From Zygnema cylindricum (Eukaryota; Streptophyta; Zygnematophyceae; Zygnematales; Zygnemataceae), in NCBI GenBank assembly GCA_037447655.1, contig JBBHKE010001743.1, positions 1 through 64,000 on the forward strand: a stretch of DNA of 64,000 nucleotides, in the 5' to 3' direction. Below the pieces are notes generated by a model. It did not search any database. It had not been told where the DNA came from and saw only the letters and a list, made by a program, of their open reading frames with translations. Positions 22,382 through 32,636 of this stretch are shown here, in pieces. Within the stretch, counting starts at the first letter, position 1, and each line of letters starts with the position of its first letter. The position numbers and the translations under genes are program-made.

Positions 22382-23300
22382 TCATTAACATTGTCACCAT
22401 AAATGTTATTATTATTGTTTACCTTACACTTGTAGGGATTCCCACGGGAGTGATGAGACCAGCTTTAGCCCTTCCTGAGAGAACATAGAGAAGAGTTGGC
22501 GACTCGGTATACTCGGGAAGAGCCAAAGACTTTGGCTCCACAGTAATTAGAGCCGCACCCAATCGAGTGTCCTAAAAAAAACATGAAATTACAAATAAAA
22601 ATATTAGAACATAAGAAATCGAGTATCCTGAAAAAATAAGGATTCACAATTTAAAAGGATAAAAAAACAAAGAAAATTGGTAGCTATCGAGACTTTCAAT
22701 GCATTTTATTGTTGAGAAAAAAGCTTTTAGAAATTACATCTACTCCATTATAAGCTGCCAAAAATAATAGACAGCAATCATGCAACAAATGGCAAAAGAA
22801 TTCATGAAAACAATTTAGAAAAAAAAAATAGTAAAAAACTGTCTTATGTTTGCATCTCTATCACAATTAAAAACTTTTCTAGCCAAACACATCATGCAAT
22901 ATTTGTAATTGTGACATCTAACAAACAAATATTCACCCATCACATCAAACAAAAAAAAAAGTTCAGTGATAGAAATAAGAAAGGATATCATTCTCCCAAG
23001 AAATAGATCATACCAAGAATAAGAATATCATCCAGCCAAGAATATGAATTATTCTGCATAGAATAAAAAACATCATTCTATCAAAAATAAGAATATCGCT
23101 CTACCAAGAACGTGACATCTGCCCCATACCTGCAACTGCTGGAAACTCTCACTCCAAACGTGTACGGATCCTCCTTCGGCTTTCACCCTCTCTTCTGGCG
23201 ACGGCGCCAGAAACTCTTTCTCGCCTATAGCCCAGACAGACTGTACGGACAACTGTACGGACAACAGTGCGAAAACGCTTAACAAAACAGCAGGCGTCAT
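17394..23300 (-). CDS. secreted bicupin, 11S-globulin/glutelin-like, eight exons
   Basis: Exons on the minus strand: 23130-23300, 22423-22571, 21329-21523, 21059-21152, 20268-20453, 19042-19212, 17895-18164, 17394-17468. All introns are GT-AG, phases agree, and the total is 1311 bp (436 residues plus stop). Seven of these exons match the plus-strand paralogue at 52519-63501, five of them in exact length, which supports the model. Exon 1 gives a hydrophobic signal peptide (MTPAVLLSVFALLSVQ, likely cleaved near VWA). Two cupin barrels follow: the first has SPTLLYVLSGRAKAG and GDIWAIPQGWVRWIYND, then FHLIGAKKKYTGG and AHAWDVEEEDIQKLL; the second has PGALMAPHF, VEMAYPDGS, GDVIVIP, then FLAGANSLYKAVP. 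These landmarks match plant glutelin/11S-like cupins. I see no Asn-Gly legumin processing site. A storage or extracellular/vacuolar role is inferred. The ATG at 23300 is preferred to an upstream in-frame TTG. Confidence 0.85.
17707..17760. repeat. decayed copy of the bicupin exon 7 / intron 7 junction
   Basis: Resembles 17889-17942, which spans the exon 7 donor. Shared words: 'acctggaaatcctc' and 'gaaactccgcccattc' versus 'gagactccacccattc'. On the minus strand it still reads CCAG followed by GTAATG. It lies inside intron 7. Confidence 0.75.
18165..18460. repeat. polypurine block in bicupin intron 6
   Basis: A/G-rich on the plus strand (gaggaggaaa-type words) directly next to the exon 7 acceptor, so the transcript has a long polypyrimidine tract before the AG. 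Confidence 0.8.
18833..18880. repeat. decayed copy of the bicupin exon 6 / intron 6 junction
   Basis: 'gtgctgtaggataacccaag' here parallels 'atgctgtaggatagcccagg' at 19044-19063, including the flanking donor (minus strand CACTAGTGAG versus CATTGGTGAG). It lies in intron 6, about 200 bp from the real junction. Confidence 0.75.
19265..20260. repeat. 1-kb polypurine tract in bicupin intron 5
   Basis: GGGGAAAAGAGGGG-type sequence. The phrase 'ggctagtgagagagagagattacgacgaag' recurs in shortened forms near 19330, 19430, 19550 and 19990, showing a roughly 100-450 bp higher-order unit. ORFs across it are compositional artefacts. Confidence 0.88.
20460..20960. repeat. AAATTCAGAAGAG-type degenerate repeats in intron 4, with a junction copy
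   Basis: Tandem 'gaaattcaaattcagaagaga' variants fill 20640-20900. At 20585-20645 there is a copy of the exon 5 acceptor region: 'gattttatgaaatcaggctc' occurs both here and at 20431-20450, and an AG is kept at the equivalent splice position. Confidence 0.75.
21238..21275. repeat. decayed copy of the bicupin exon 3 / intron 3 junction
   Basis: 'aggtaatcccctacctgaagc' parallels 'agataatctcttacctgaagc' at 21315-21335. The minus strand keeps CTTCAG followed by GTAGGG. It lies in intron 3. Confidence 0.65.
22615..22650. repeat. decayed copy of the bicupin intron 1 / exon 2 junction
   Basis: 'aaatcgagtatcctgaaaaaa' parallels 'caatcgagtgtcctaaaaaaa' at 22560-22580. The minus strand keeps TTTTTTCAG followed by GATACTCGAT. 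It lies in intron 1. Confidence 0.65.
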
Positions 23301-25189
23301 GGCTTCTTCTGACCACAAATCTTTGAACTCAAACTTTTTCCTGCAAAATTTTCTCAGAGTTTATTTGCAGAGTTTATTTGTATGTAAATAAAAACATAAG
23401 TATCTTGGCAGAGTTTTTAAAAAGTTAGGTCTATGAATGTTACAAAGGACTAGCCGGCGATCGAAGCAGATTCTAAGTATTAAATAGTCAAGAGATATTG
23501 CTTGTTTGGCGGATGGCTGTTTCTGATTGGACGCTGTTCCGTGAAATTTGCGCTAACTGACGTTTCCTGCGTTAGGTCAAGAATGATGCTGATTGGTTAA
23601 TGTTTCATGGGAACATGCGGTAACTGGGAGTTTCCAAAGGTGTTTTCTGTTAGGGTAATAACACGAAAGAATTTTTTTCCCGATGTTGGGGTTGAACCGT
23701 ACATTTTTTATGACTAAATGTACGTGCCTTTACTATAACTGTACAATCCGTACGATTTACCCTCAAAACGAATAAGACTCTGTTGGTAATAACTCTAATG
23801 CGTCACGTAGCAAGAGATCTTATTGGTTAGGCATGGGACGGCGAAAGCACGGAAGTTTAACATGCAAGCGGAGAAACCAAGGTTGGCTGGTGTGCAATTT
23901 TGTTCGAAGGTACAAATGGTACGAAAAAACTTAATTTCTATCTAATTATGTACTTTTCTGTACACTTTTGAGAGGAACAGCTGGGCGGATATTTTTCTCC
24001 ACGGACGATGAATCTGTGCAATAACATAGAGGCGTTTCTAATCGACGGTCCACATTCAAGAATAGAACAGAGAATCTACGACGTGCAAGGAAACGCCATA
24101 TGCATGAATGCATACACATCTGTGCAAACCACTTGGGTGACATGAAACTCTCCACGTCTACTCGACAAACGGAAAGTTTGGGCACCGAATTAGTGTTTCT
24201 AACGCAATACGCGGTGTACTCTAATCAGGTTAGGGTTCGGCTCCATGAGGGCAACTTTCGGGGACCAAAATCGGGTCAGATGCATTCTCAACGGTTAGTA
24301 TATAGAAAAACTGTATTGCAAAAAATTTGGGCCAATGGAATGAACCGGTTCAATTTGTCGGCCATTCATAACTTGCTGCGTTTGTTCACTCTGTTTGTAT
24401 GTTAAATCATTATGTTTGGTAGTTTAATCACTATGTTTGGTGGTTTAGTCATTATGTTGATGGTTTAATCATTATGTTTGGTTTTTGTTTGGTTGTTGAA
24501 GCGCAGGTTTTTGGTTTTCTAGGTGTCTATCAGTTGTGAAGCTTTTCATTTTTTTGCTATTTCATTTTTCTGGTTGTTTATGAGAGTGTTTATTGCTTTG
24601 ATCGGTTTTTACCCTTTTTTGTTTGTTGAAATCTCGTGTCAGGTGCTAAATCTTTGTGTTTGGATGTTTTAGTTTTTCATTTAGATGTTGAAAGCTTCCT
24701 TTCCTTGTTTCTACATTAAAATTATTGTTGTTTAGATGATTGTTTTTATTTTTCTAGTTTTTTGCGTAGTTGTTTAATGCAACATAACCCCTATGCCTTG
24801 GGGGGGGTCCTATCACCTTCATAAGAGCAAAAATAGCATTGTTTATTCGGCCCACCAGGAAATCATAACCCTTGCCCAAATAATCCACATGGTAACTCAT
24901 TGAAAAGCTATTTTAGAATGTTCGACTTCTACACAAGATAGATATTGAGATTGAACCAAACAGTTTATTTTTAGTAATACAAGTCATTTGTATTTATTGA
25001 ACTTCTAACTTTAGGGGGTTGCTATTGTCCCCTTAACTATAAAGTGACTGGAAAAGGTTTGTTAATTCTACTCAACATATTATTGGTGTTGACTCCACCT
25101 CTCTAAATGTCATATATACCTCATGAGTTCTTTGTGACACCTCTCTTTTTGTTTAAATGTACCGTTTCGGTTGCGCATGGCCATGGGAG
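23301..25189. other. upstream region of the minus-strand bicupin and gene-free spacer
   Basis: 23301-23500 is the likely promoter and 5' UTR side of the bicupin; I could not settle on a TATA box. 24400-24490 has a short repeated phrase ('ttaatcattatgtttggt'). ORFs of 79 and 101 residues near 24.0-24.4 kb show no recognisable domain and overlap on opposite strands. No gene I can support. Confidence 0.4.
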
Positions 25190-26560
25190 TTTTCCTCCTT
25201 CGCTTCAATAATTAACTCTGATTATCATGATATCGACCCGCAAAAGTGTTCTCAATAACCACTATAATTGTGGAGACGTAAGGTTGAGAAACCTTAGAGG
25301 AACAAAAAATCTTGGCCATCATAACACGCTTCGGGGAGTGACTTTTCCCTACAAATGCATAAGCAATACATCAAATAAGGCAAAAAAAATGATTGGATTT
25401 TTAGCGAGATTTTAGTGAAAAAAACAATCTTATTAGAGGACACATAGGCGAGACAAGTTTCAAAGGGTCATGGGAGTAGTAAAGTGCACCCAAAGGCTCA
25501 CAATTTGTCCAGCATGATAACAAAAATATGTTTGGGTTAAATGAACATGACGACCTTTTACCAAAAAAGTGTTGACCATGGTGGCCTATTCCTCAATTTA
25601 CTCCAACATCATCCTCGTCAAAGGTAACCCAATCGACTTTACACTTCCTCTAGAGACTAAGATCCTTATGCTCCACTCCTTCTAATGGAGTTTAAACCAA
25701 TTGACCTGGTTGGACCAAAAAGACGTCGTTACGAGAAACTACAATGAAGTTGGCGAAAGACATCAAGATCAGGATGCATGTGGTGGCGCAACATGACGGA
25801 TACGTGCTTCCACCTAGAAGCAACCGGGACTAAGTATAAGGCAATAAGACTCAACAAGAGAGCAGTACCAAACGCAATATGAAAGGTTCTTATTTCAGAT
25901 AACACGGGTATTTTATCACCAAATGCAAAAATTATGCGTTATATACAGAGGGAGGAAAAGTGATTGATTTGAAACTTAAGAGTGAGATGGCGACATCCAC
26001 ACAAATCACCTCACACGACTATATGATCGATATCGAGGCATTAGCCCATATGGGCTTGACGCGTAAATCATTCTCTAAGATTTCCACCATGCCTCCCCCT
26101 ATGATCTGTACGGGTGATGATCACTTCACCTATGCAACAAGAAGATGAGACATCAAATTTTAAGTGTTACTTGATGGAAAATCGGCATCCATAATCACGA
26201 AGGAGGTCCACTATGTCTTAGAGTCCAAACGAAACGTGTAACACCTCAAGCACAAAACAATGGAATTATGCCAATATGGGAACAAAGGAGGAAGAATCAA
26301 TCTAATGAAAAGGGAATTCACCACGGGGGTGGAAACAAGGTGGAACAAAAAGGAAATAACTACGGTGGAAGCAGAATGGATGGCTGGTACGACTTACAAA
26401 GCCATACTCCAAGTAGTTTGTCGCAATCAAGCTAATGAAAAGATAATTCACTACGTTAGCTTGGAACAAAGAGGGAGAATCAACCTAATGAATGTGGTAT
26501 TCACTTCGTTAGAAGGGGAATGGATGGTTGGACCGACTTATAAAGTCATCTTCTAAGTAG
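25190..26560 (+). mobile_element. possible remnant of a Ty1/copia-like element
   Basis: Near 26020-26240 the translation reads AHMGLTRKSFSKISTMPPP, then CTGDDHF and, after stops, LLDGKSASIITKEVHYVLESKRNV. This order resembles the protease-to-GAG-pre-integrase part of copia polyproteins (SHMTG.., ..TGDDH.., ..L.DVLYVPELKRN). Stops and frame changes are frequent, and no LTRs or RT were found. 26330-26560 has short direct repeats ('gaatcaa.ctaatgaa', 'attcac..cgtta'). Confidence 0.35.
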
Positions 26561-27099
26561 CTTGTCGCACTCAACCACTCGTGACTCAACCACTCCACGA
26601 TTCAAGTAGGCAATCACACAAAAAAATATGTCAAAAAACAATCCCTCAACTTTGTTGTTTTGAACAACTTTGTTGTTTTGAACAACTTGGTTGTCCAGAC
26701 CACAACAAGCAATGGGCACGAAAATAACATCAGAAACACTGGGCACCGAAGACTTGGATGTCTCCAACAAAATTCACTCCGGAAACCAATCAAAGGAAAC
26801 CAAGTCAAGGGAAATTTCTCGCCAATATCACTCATTTCAAAGTGATAGCGGAGCAATTAGTTGACCTTTGGAATTTCTTGAGAGAGGGCCCAACAATAAT
26901 GTTTTCATCATTAAAATATTTCTTTCCAAAAAATTCAAGTTGTAAAGATATACACCCACACCTAAGTAGATATCGACCTCTCCATGATTTATTTTGCAAA
27001 TACACTTTTTTGACTGAGGTTGTTATTATCACGAGCAATCTAGAAAATGTTTATCCCATTGGCGGTCATCCTAGTACTTTCAACAAAAAAGTCATGTAC

Positions 27100-27800
27100 T
27101 GGTCTTGGACCTCCTCTTTTATTCATGGGTCTTTTGCAAAAGTCTACGCCATCGTCCCTTCTCCCCCCCTCTCTCACACAATCGCTCATTTATCACTCTT
27201 TTGGAAATGAAACAGGGCAATCATAGTATGAAATAAAAGAGCTTGTTTTTTATCACTCTTTTTTGGGAATGAAACAGGGCAATCATATTATGAAATGAAA
27301 GAGCTTGTTTTTCTTTATTACCCTTAGGCTTATTTTGATGGGTTAACGAGCGAGAAAAAATAGAAAAACAAAATTGAAAAGCCATGGCGGAAAGTTTTGG
27401 AATTAGTGACGTCGACGTTGTCACAAGCGAGCATGGCAACCCTAAACATCTAGAATTTCATATAAAACTAGACGTCTGCAACCATCGGTATTATAATTTT
27501 GTAGTCGTCTACAATCGTCACAAGTGGTATACACGTCTACAACCGTCACACTTGTAAGTAACATTTTTTTTTCGCACATTGGAAAACTCTGAAAAAAAAG
27601 TATGGAGAATCTTCACTAAAATATAAAATTACATCTCAAAGTTTATGTTACATGGGCACATACCCTAAAATGTACTCTTGAGTTGTTTTAGTAGAGTTTG
27701 AAAATGAGTTGGCATGACGTGGCTATGCGTCGAAAAGATGAAGACGCCAAATTTAAGTACATATTAAGTTTCAAGATGACTTAAACTGTACTATGGTTTT
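27100..27800. repeat. dispersed repeat, copy 3
   Basis: Shares 'attcatgggtcttttgcaaa', the CTC-rich run, 'gccatggcggaaagttttgg', 'ccctaaacatct', 'ctagacgtctgcaacc' and 'gttggcatgacgtggctatg' with the copies near 2.3 and 3.5 kb. A 54-bp unit starting 'tatcactctttt' is duplicated at 27190-27310. Confidence 0.55.
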
Positions 27801-27803
27801 GAC

Positions 27804-28109
27804 CATAGTTCAAAAGTAGGCGTTTTTATGGTAGGCCTCTGGTCGGCACCTTTATCGTAAGTTGTGTTATGGGTTTTTCATGTGATCTTCTTAGATCGCT
27901 ACTTTGATCAGCGACCGTTGGATCGTCCGAATCTGACGGTGTAAATAAAAAATTTTGGTCCAAATGTTTTAATTGGTCAAATTTTTGGTCCGAATGTTTT
28001 AATTGGTCCAAATAGGTCTGAATACAATATGGGTCTTAAGGTCATATTGTATGTTTTGCATACAGTAGGCATATTGTATGGGCCTACTTTCACCTACATT
28101 TGAACTATG
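27804..28109. mobile_element. 306-bp hAT-like non-autonomous element
   Basis: Inverted ends CATAGTTCAAA and TTTGAACTATG, flanked by the perfect 8-bp direct repeat GTTTTGAC (27796-27803 and 28110-28117). Near 27950-28010 it contains tandem 'ttggtccgaatgttttaat' words and no ORF. The exact end is ambiguous by one base because of a shared G. Confidence 0.65.
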
Positions 28110-28117
28110 GTTTTGAC

Positions 28118-28864
28118 ACATTCTTCGTACGGCAGAATATTTTCTCGTTGCAGGGTCGATTTTTAAGGACAAACGAAAAAAAAAACCTTACTTTAAGCTC
28201 TTAAAACACATTGGCACACACCTTTATGAGTATCAATAATTTGACAGGATGATGCCAGAGTCTTCTGCGCGAAGGCTTTCTTGAATCTGACGGCCGATGG
28301 AAACTAACCGGCTAAATTAGTCACCGTTCATAAATCGTCCGTCCGCTTTTTTTAGGGCGTTTTAGATTGAACCATCACGCCACTTCCGCGCGTCATTGTG
28401 GGGCGTCCGATTTTCGCTAAAGTCAAAGCGGACGGTCCAATTACGTTTCCATTATCGACTGACCCAAAATGTGGTCTAGCGGAGCCGAGCCCTCAGGAAT
28501 AAATATAAAACGCTACAGTAAATGAGAACACCATCTATATATTTGTCTTTTCCTGCCGTTATCCGTCTCCGTACAGGTCGCACCTCTGACAGGGTTCAAC
28601 CGACAATACGCCCCTCTCTAGATTCTCACTTACCATAATCTTGTCGTATCTTTCACCATCCGGAAAATCCGGATCGTCCGTCTGTATATAATTTGCAAGA
28701 AATTGATAAATTTTTAAACGAATTCTGGATAGCCTTTCCAAGTTTGCAGACTTTTGGATTCTGCACATAGGCATCAGTCCTTAACCCTAATTCTACCATA
28801 TAAGTCATCGCACTAAAAGGCCGTACTAAAAATAAACTCCATACGAAAAATATTTCCTAACCTA
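28118..28864. other. gene-free spacer
   Basis: Mixed-composition sequence with GTCCG-type words. A 71-residue minus-strand ORF (28559-28774) has no motif I recognise. It may include the promoter of the ORF starting at 28865. Confidence 0.35.
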
Positions 28865-30342
28865 ATGGCTCCTATTTTGGATAATAGGTCCAAATTTCGA
28901 CTCCCCAATGACTTTCTAGAAGCTCCTGTACTTCCGAAAAACCCTAAATCTCCCAAAATTTCCGTACCTTCTCCCACCGACATTCCTGTCTCAAGTACTA
29001 ACAAACCATCCGCCGTGTCCTATTATCCGTCTACTTTGGCGGATTCTTCACACGTGTGGCCAATAGAAGTCAATGTCTGTTCCTATCCAGAACCAGCAAA
29101 TTTCTCACCCTCCAAAAAGTACATTATGGACCAATACGCGGCGATTGGGACAAAACAGTGTACGGCAAAAAGTACTGCCTGGACACGCCGCCTGAGTGGG
29201 GAGGCTAGGGGGGAGGCGGCATTAGGTGAGGAAGGAAGGGGAAAAGAGGCGACGGTTAAGGAGGGGGAGGGAAGTGAGGTGGGGAGAGGAGTAGAGAGGC
29301 GGAGGATAAGAAGGAAAAATCGGGTTGTTCATGAGAGTGAGGAGGGGGAAGGGAGTGAGGTGTGGAAAGAATTTGAGAGGAGGAAGGAAATAAAGTTAGG
29401 AAAAAAAAAGTTAGTCATTGGAGTGACGAGGATTACGTCCCCTCAACTTCTTGTAGCGACGAGAGCATCGAGGATGGGGAGGAACCGGCTTATGAGAAGC
29501 ATACCCCCGAGGTAGAACATTCCACGGATATTCGGGTATGGAAGGATGTGGATGAGCCCGCCACCGAGGACGAGCAAAGTCCGGATAGCGAGGGACGACA
29601 ACGAGAGGATGAATACGCGGATGATGACGACGTGTTCGAGGCGCCTCCGTCACCGAATAGAGAGAGAGGCATTGTATTGGATAATCCGGGTCCTCAAGCT
29701 CCCTACCGAGTTGAGGATCCGGATTGGTATTTTCCTCCTCCCACGGGAGAGGAAGAAATGGACAGTTTTGTTCCTCGGGCCGAGCATTACATTCCGGTTG
29801 CCGAATGGCCGGAACATTGGAGGTACGGTGAACCTCGCCCCCTAAACCCGAGGGGAAATCCACGTCCGGAAATTCTCGACATCCCTCCGGATGTTCCCGC
29901 ACATCCGACGTGGCTCTTCATTGACGGCGACGACCGTGGCTCGACATTTGCCCACATACGGCAATTCGATCCGGCGGATCCACGGCATACGTGGATAGTT
30001 CACGACGACCGCGGATTTCGTGTGAATGTTCCCGAGTTATTACGGCTTCACCATCCGTGGGACCCCCGACTATACACCGTCTTAAAATATTGTCGGAAAA
30101 CTCCCAAGGTAATGGCTTTGCGAGAGGCTCGTACTTCGGTTCTTCATAAGTTCCGAAATCTTCAAGTGAGGCGACCTCGTTTATGCGAAATCCCAAGGGT
30201 TCCCCGTCCGATTACCCCACCTCCACCACCGAGAGAAGAGGATTGGCAAAGAATAATCGAGGCACTCACTGAACAATTGGCCGCCCAACAAGAACAATTG
30301 GCGAGGCTCACTCGGGACTTGTCTCAAAAAAAACTGCGGTAA
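28865..30342 (+). pseudogene. unidentified frameshifted gene with a C-terminal coiled coil
   Basis: Two adjoining open frames read as one gene. The first (ATG at 28865) passes through Pro/Ser-rich then Glu/Lys/Arg-rich sequence. The second frame is open from the A-run at 29400-29409 to the stop at 30340-30342, with acidic and proline-rich sequence (VSHWSDEDYVPS, then DDDDVFEAPPSP). A better-structured part (WLFIDGDDRGSTFAHI, HTWIVHDDRGFRVNVPELL) follows, then PPPPP and a Gln/Leu coiled coil (LTEQLAAQQEQLARL). The frames switch at a nine-A homopolymer, so either a one-base mutation or a base-call error. With the switch it would be about 490 residues. I do not recognise it; a retroelement gag-like protein is one possibility. 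Confidence 0.5.
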
Positions 30343-30765
30343 TCGGTATGTTTGTGATTTGCAATTTTTTTAGGGTTTCCTTCTCTTCTTATCTTGTCAT
30401 CGCTAACCCACCCACTCAATATGTTGTCATTATTAATTTGTTGTTTATGTTAAATATACCGACGACAGAGGATCATCCATAAAGCAGCGACGAATTCCAG
30501 TCGTCGCTGAACCATGATTCCATTGTGGCGACAGTTGTTTGTCGCTGAAATAGCGACGACAATCTGTCGTCGCTAATTCAGTTCTCAATCTTGAATATAT
30601 TCAGTCACTAATTATTTTTTGTTTCCTTACTCCAATTGCAGAGTATCAAAAGGCAAGGCGATGGTGGTCGTACGATTTATAACTTTTTTTCACCTTTTTT
30701 TTTTTTTCATTTCTGAGCTCTTGTAAAGCTAAAGAAAAAAACTGCCGATTCATTATTTTTTGCCA
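30343..30765. repeat. spacer with CGACGAC inverted repeats
   Basis: Around 30482-30590 the motif GCGACGA and its complement alternate: 'cagcgacgaattccagtcgtcgctga' in shortened form is one near-perfect hairpin, and 'agcgacgacaatctgtcgtcgct' is another. A MITE-like or structured repeat is likely. No gene. Confidence 0.5.
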
Positions 30766-31017
30766 CACCGTGAATCGCTATTTCTACAGCGTTTCTATTT
30801 TTTGGCGCCATTTTAATCGACTTTTGTCCGTACCGCGTCCAATTTCCATTTAAACAGGCGTTTTCAGAAAGTGAGGATCTCAGCTTTCCATCTCGACCGT
30901 CAGATTAATAATCCGGAAGAATAATTGTACGGAGAAAAAATTGTACGGAGAATGTACGGAGAAAAGTTGATTTACGTGTCAAAAAAAAGGATTGATGTCC
31001 AATGGCGACACACGGTC
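30766..31017. mobile_element. CACCGTG-family MITE, diverged
   Basis: Starts CACCGTGAATCGCTATTTC and ends 'aatggcgacacacggt'. Contains the family phrases 'gaggatctcagctttcc' and 'gtacggagaa'. About 252 bp; ends are less symmetrical than in other copies. Confidence 0.6.
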
Positions 31018-31574
31018 TGGTTTCAGCATCAAATTTTTTGCTAGGGTTCAGGATTTTCTAGGGTTTCTATGCTCTGCTCCAAACTGAAAAAAAACAAAAC
31101 AGAACAAAAAATAACAAAATAAACAAAAACAGTGCTGTCCTATTTTATTTTTTCTCTAGTTTTATTTCCCGGGGCTTTGTAATTACGGAGGACAGTTTCC
31201 ATGTAGTCTCTGGCATATTGATTTCCAAACATGACATCTATATATTTCATATGACCGCCATATTTTTTTCTTTCATAGGGTTTTAGGAACCGAAAAAAGC
31301 TTAATATATATTTATTCGGGTTCAGTAAATCACAACGGACCCGGAACACAGAACCACTTTATTTTTGTTTCCCTGGGTTCAGTAAACCACAAAGGATTAC
31401 ACCGCATTCCATGTAAAACGATAATTCTCAGTTCGCATGACGCCTAACTGACAAGTTTACTCATGTAACTCCCTTCATTCCCTAACTGATTCAAAATCGG
31501 CGATATATATTTTTGCATGCCCGGCGATATGCGATATATATTTTTGTATGCCCGGCGGTATTATTTTTTTTGTT
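31018..31574. other. gene-free spacer
   Basis: 'acccggaacacagaaccac' and 'gggttcagtaaaccacaaa' repeat a GGTTCAGTAAA word at 31318 and 31377. No coding signal. Confidence 0.35.
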
Positions 31575-31712
31575 GCCGGCGCCGGGGCTCGAACCCGGAC
31601 TTCTGGACTCGCTCCTCGAGAAGTTACAGACGCCATCTCAAAGGGGGAGAGAGAGAGGGAATCTCATAAACCTCAAGAGTGCGCAGAAGGCTATCCACTA
31701 TAGCACGCCGGC
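31575..31712 (-). tRNA. tRNA-like sequence with an insertion (tRNA pseudogene or SINE head)
   Basis: Read on the minus strand, 7-bp acceptor arms GCCGGCG and CGCCGGC pair fully. A D-arm-like CTAT-AGTGG-ATAG follows, which fits an A box. Near the other end a T arm CCGGG-TTCGAGC-CCCGG holds a B box. CTTCTG and CAGAAG can form the anticodon stem. Between these stem halves lie about 80 nt instead of 7, and I cannot place a T33 or an anticodon, so a functional tRNA would need an unusual intron. A related fragment at 31960 argues for a repeat family. Confidence 0.5.
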
Positions 31713-31959
31713 GATCTAAAAGATTATGGACAGTTTTTTATTTGTATGACCGGCGATAACTTTATAAAAAAAATTTAGCCGCCGTCTGTAAATTGTGAGC
31801 CGTCGATGATTTAGACGCCGTCAAGGACTTCCCGCCGTCGATGATCTACTGCTCGATGATTTATCCGCCGTCAATGACTTACAACCGTAACTGCCGTTGA
31901 AAACCATGACCGCCGAGGAAATAACGCGATCAGCGCTATCATAATTTTTTTAATTTTTT
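31713..31959. other. gene-free spacer rich in GCCGTC words
   Basis: 'gatgatttagacgccgtcaa', 'gatgatctactgctcgatga' and 'gatttatccgccgtcaatga' form a degenerate tandem repeat of about 25-30 bp. Confidence 0.45.
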
Positions 31960-32025
31960 GCCGGCGCCGAGAATTGAGCCAGGGCCCTCCACGAACCTTG
32001 ATCCCTTCTTCAGTGAGTTTAATTT
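31960..32025 (-). repeat. second tRNA-like fragment
   Basis: 'gccggcgccgagaattgagcc' parallels the T-arm and acceptor end of the tRNA-like element at 31575 ('gccggcgccggggctcgaac'), and both follow a run of T. It is cut by the MITE at 32048. Confidence 0.45.
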
Positions 32026-32047
32026 AGGACCTTACTACTGTACTGTA

Positions 32048-32263
32048 CACCGTGAATCGCTATTAGCGTTTATGTTTTTTTTTCCAATCAAAACGTCTTT
32101 TCGCCGTACACACATGTCGGATCTTGGATCTGACGGTTTCAATTGAAAGGTAAGATTCTCAGCTTCCGATTGGCGGTCTTAAATTGAAAATCGGACAGGA
32201 GTGCACGGAGAAAAGATGTTTTAAGTGGTTAAAATATTATTAACACTAATAGCGATACACGGT
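32048..32263. mobile_element. CACCGTG-family MITE
   Basis: A 216-bp copy: CACCGTGAATCGCTATTAGC at the left after TACTGTA, and the inverse ending 'agcgatacacggt' followed by ATA at the right. The internal 'agattctcagcttccgattgg' block is shared with other copies. Confidence 0.8.
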
Positions 32264-32636
32264 ATAGTGGTCCTTTCACCATCCTCCATTACTGGAAAGT
32301 TGCTACTAAACCTATGTACACTTTAATTGAGGTTGTCAACTTGTTACGCCATATGGTATGAGTGATAATTCGATGAAAGAAAACAAATGCGCATTTTATT
32401 AGTGCGCATTATTGATGCGCATTTTTTATGTACTGGGTTTAATACTTTTGTAATTGATCATTAATGTATAAAGTGAAGGTATCAAGGTAAAAGAAAAAGA
32501 CAAAAGGAAAAATTCTAAATGGAATAAGGCGAGAGAGTAGAAGCAAAAATAAAAGCGCCAGAAAAATTGAAGCAAAATAGATAAAAGACAAGGAGACGTA
32601 CGGAAACTTGGTCCCAAAAGAAATGATTAAAAGGCA
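32264..32636. other. AT-rich spacer
   Basis: 'tgcgcattttattagtgcgcattattgatgcgcat' in shortened form shows three TGCGCATT words at 32388-32425. No coding signal. Confidence 0.35.

Noticed and set aside
26758-27210. 150-codon ORF on the plus strand
   Set aside because: Runs from possible copia debris into the dispersed repeat without any domain; its end is CT-run sequence.
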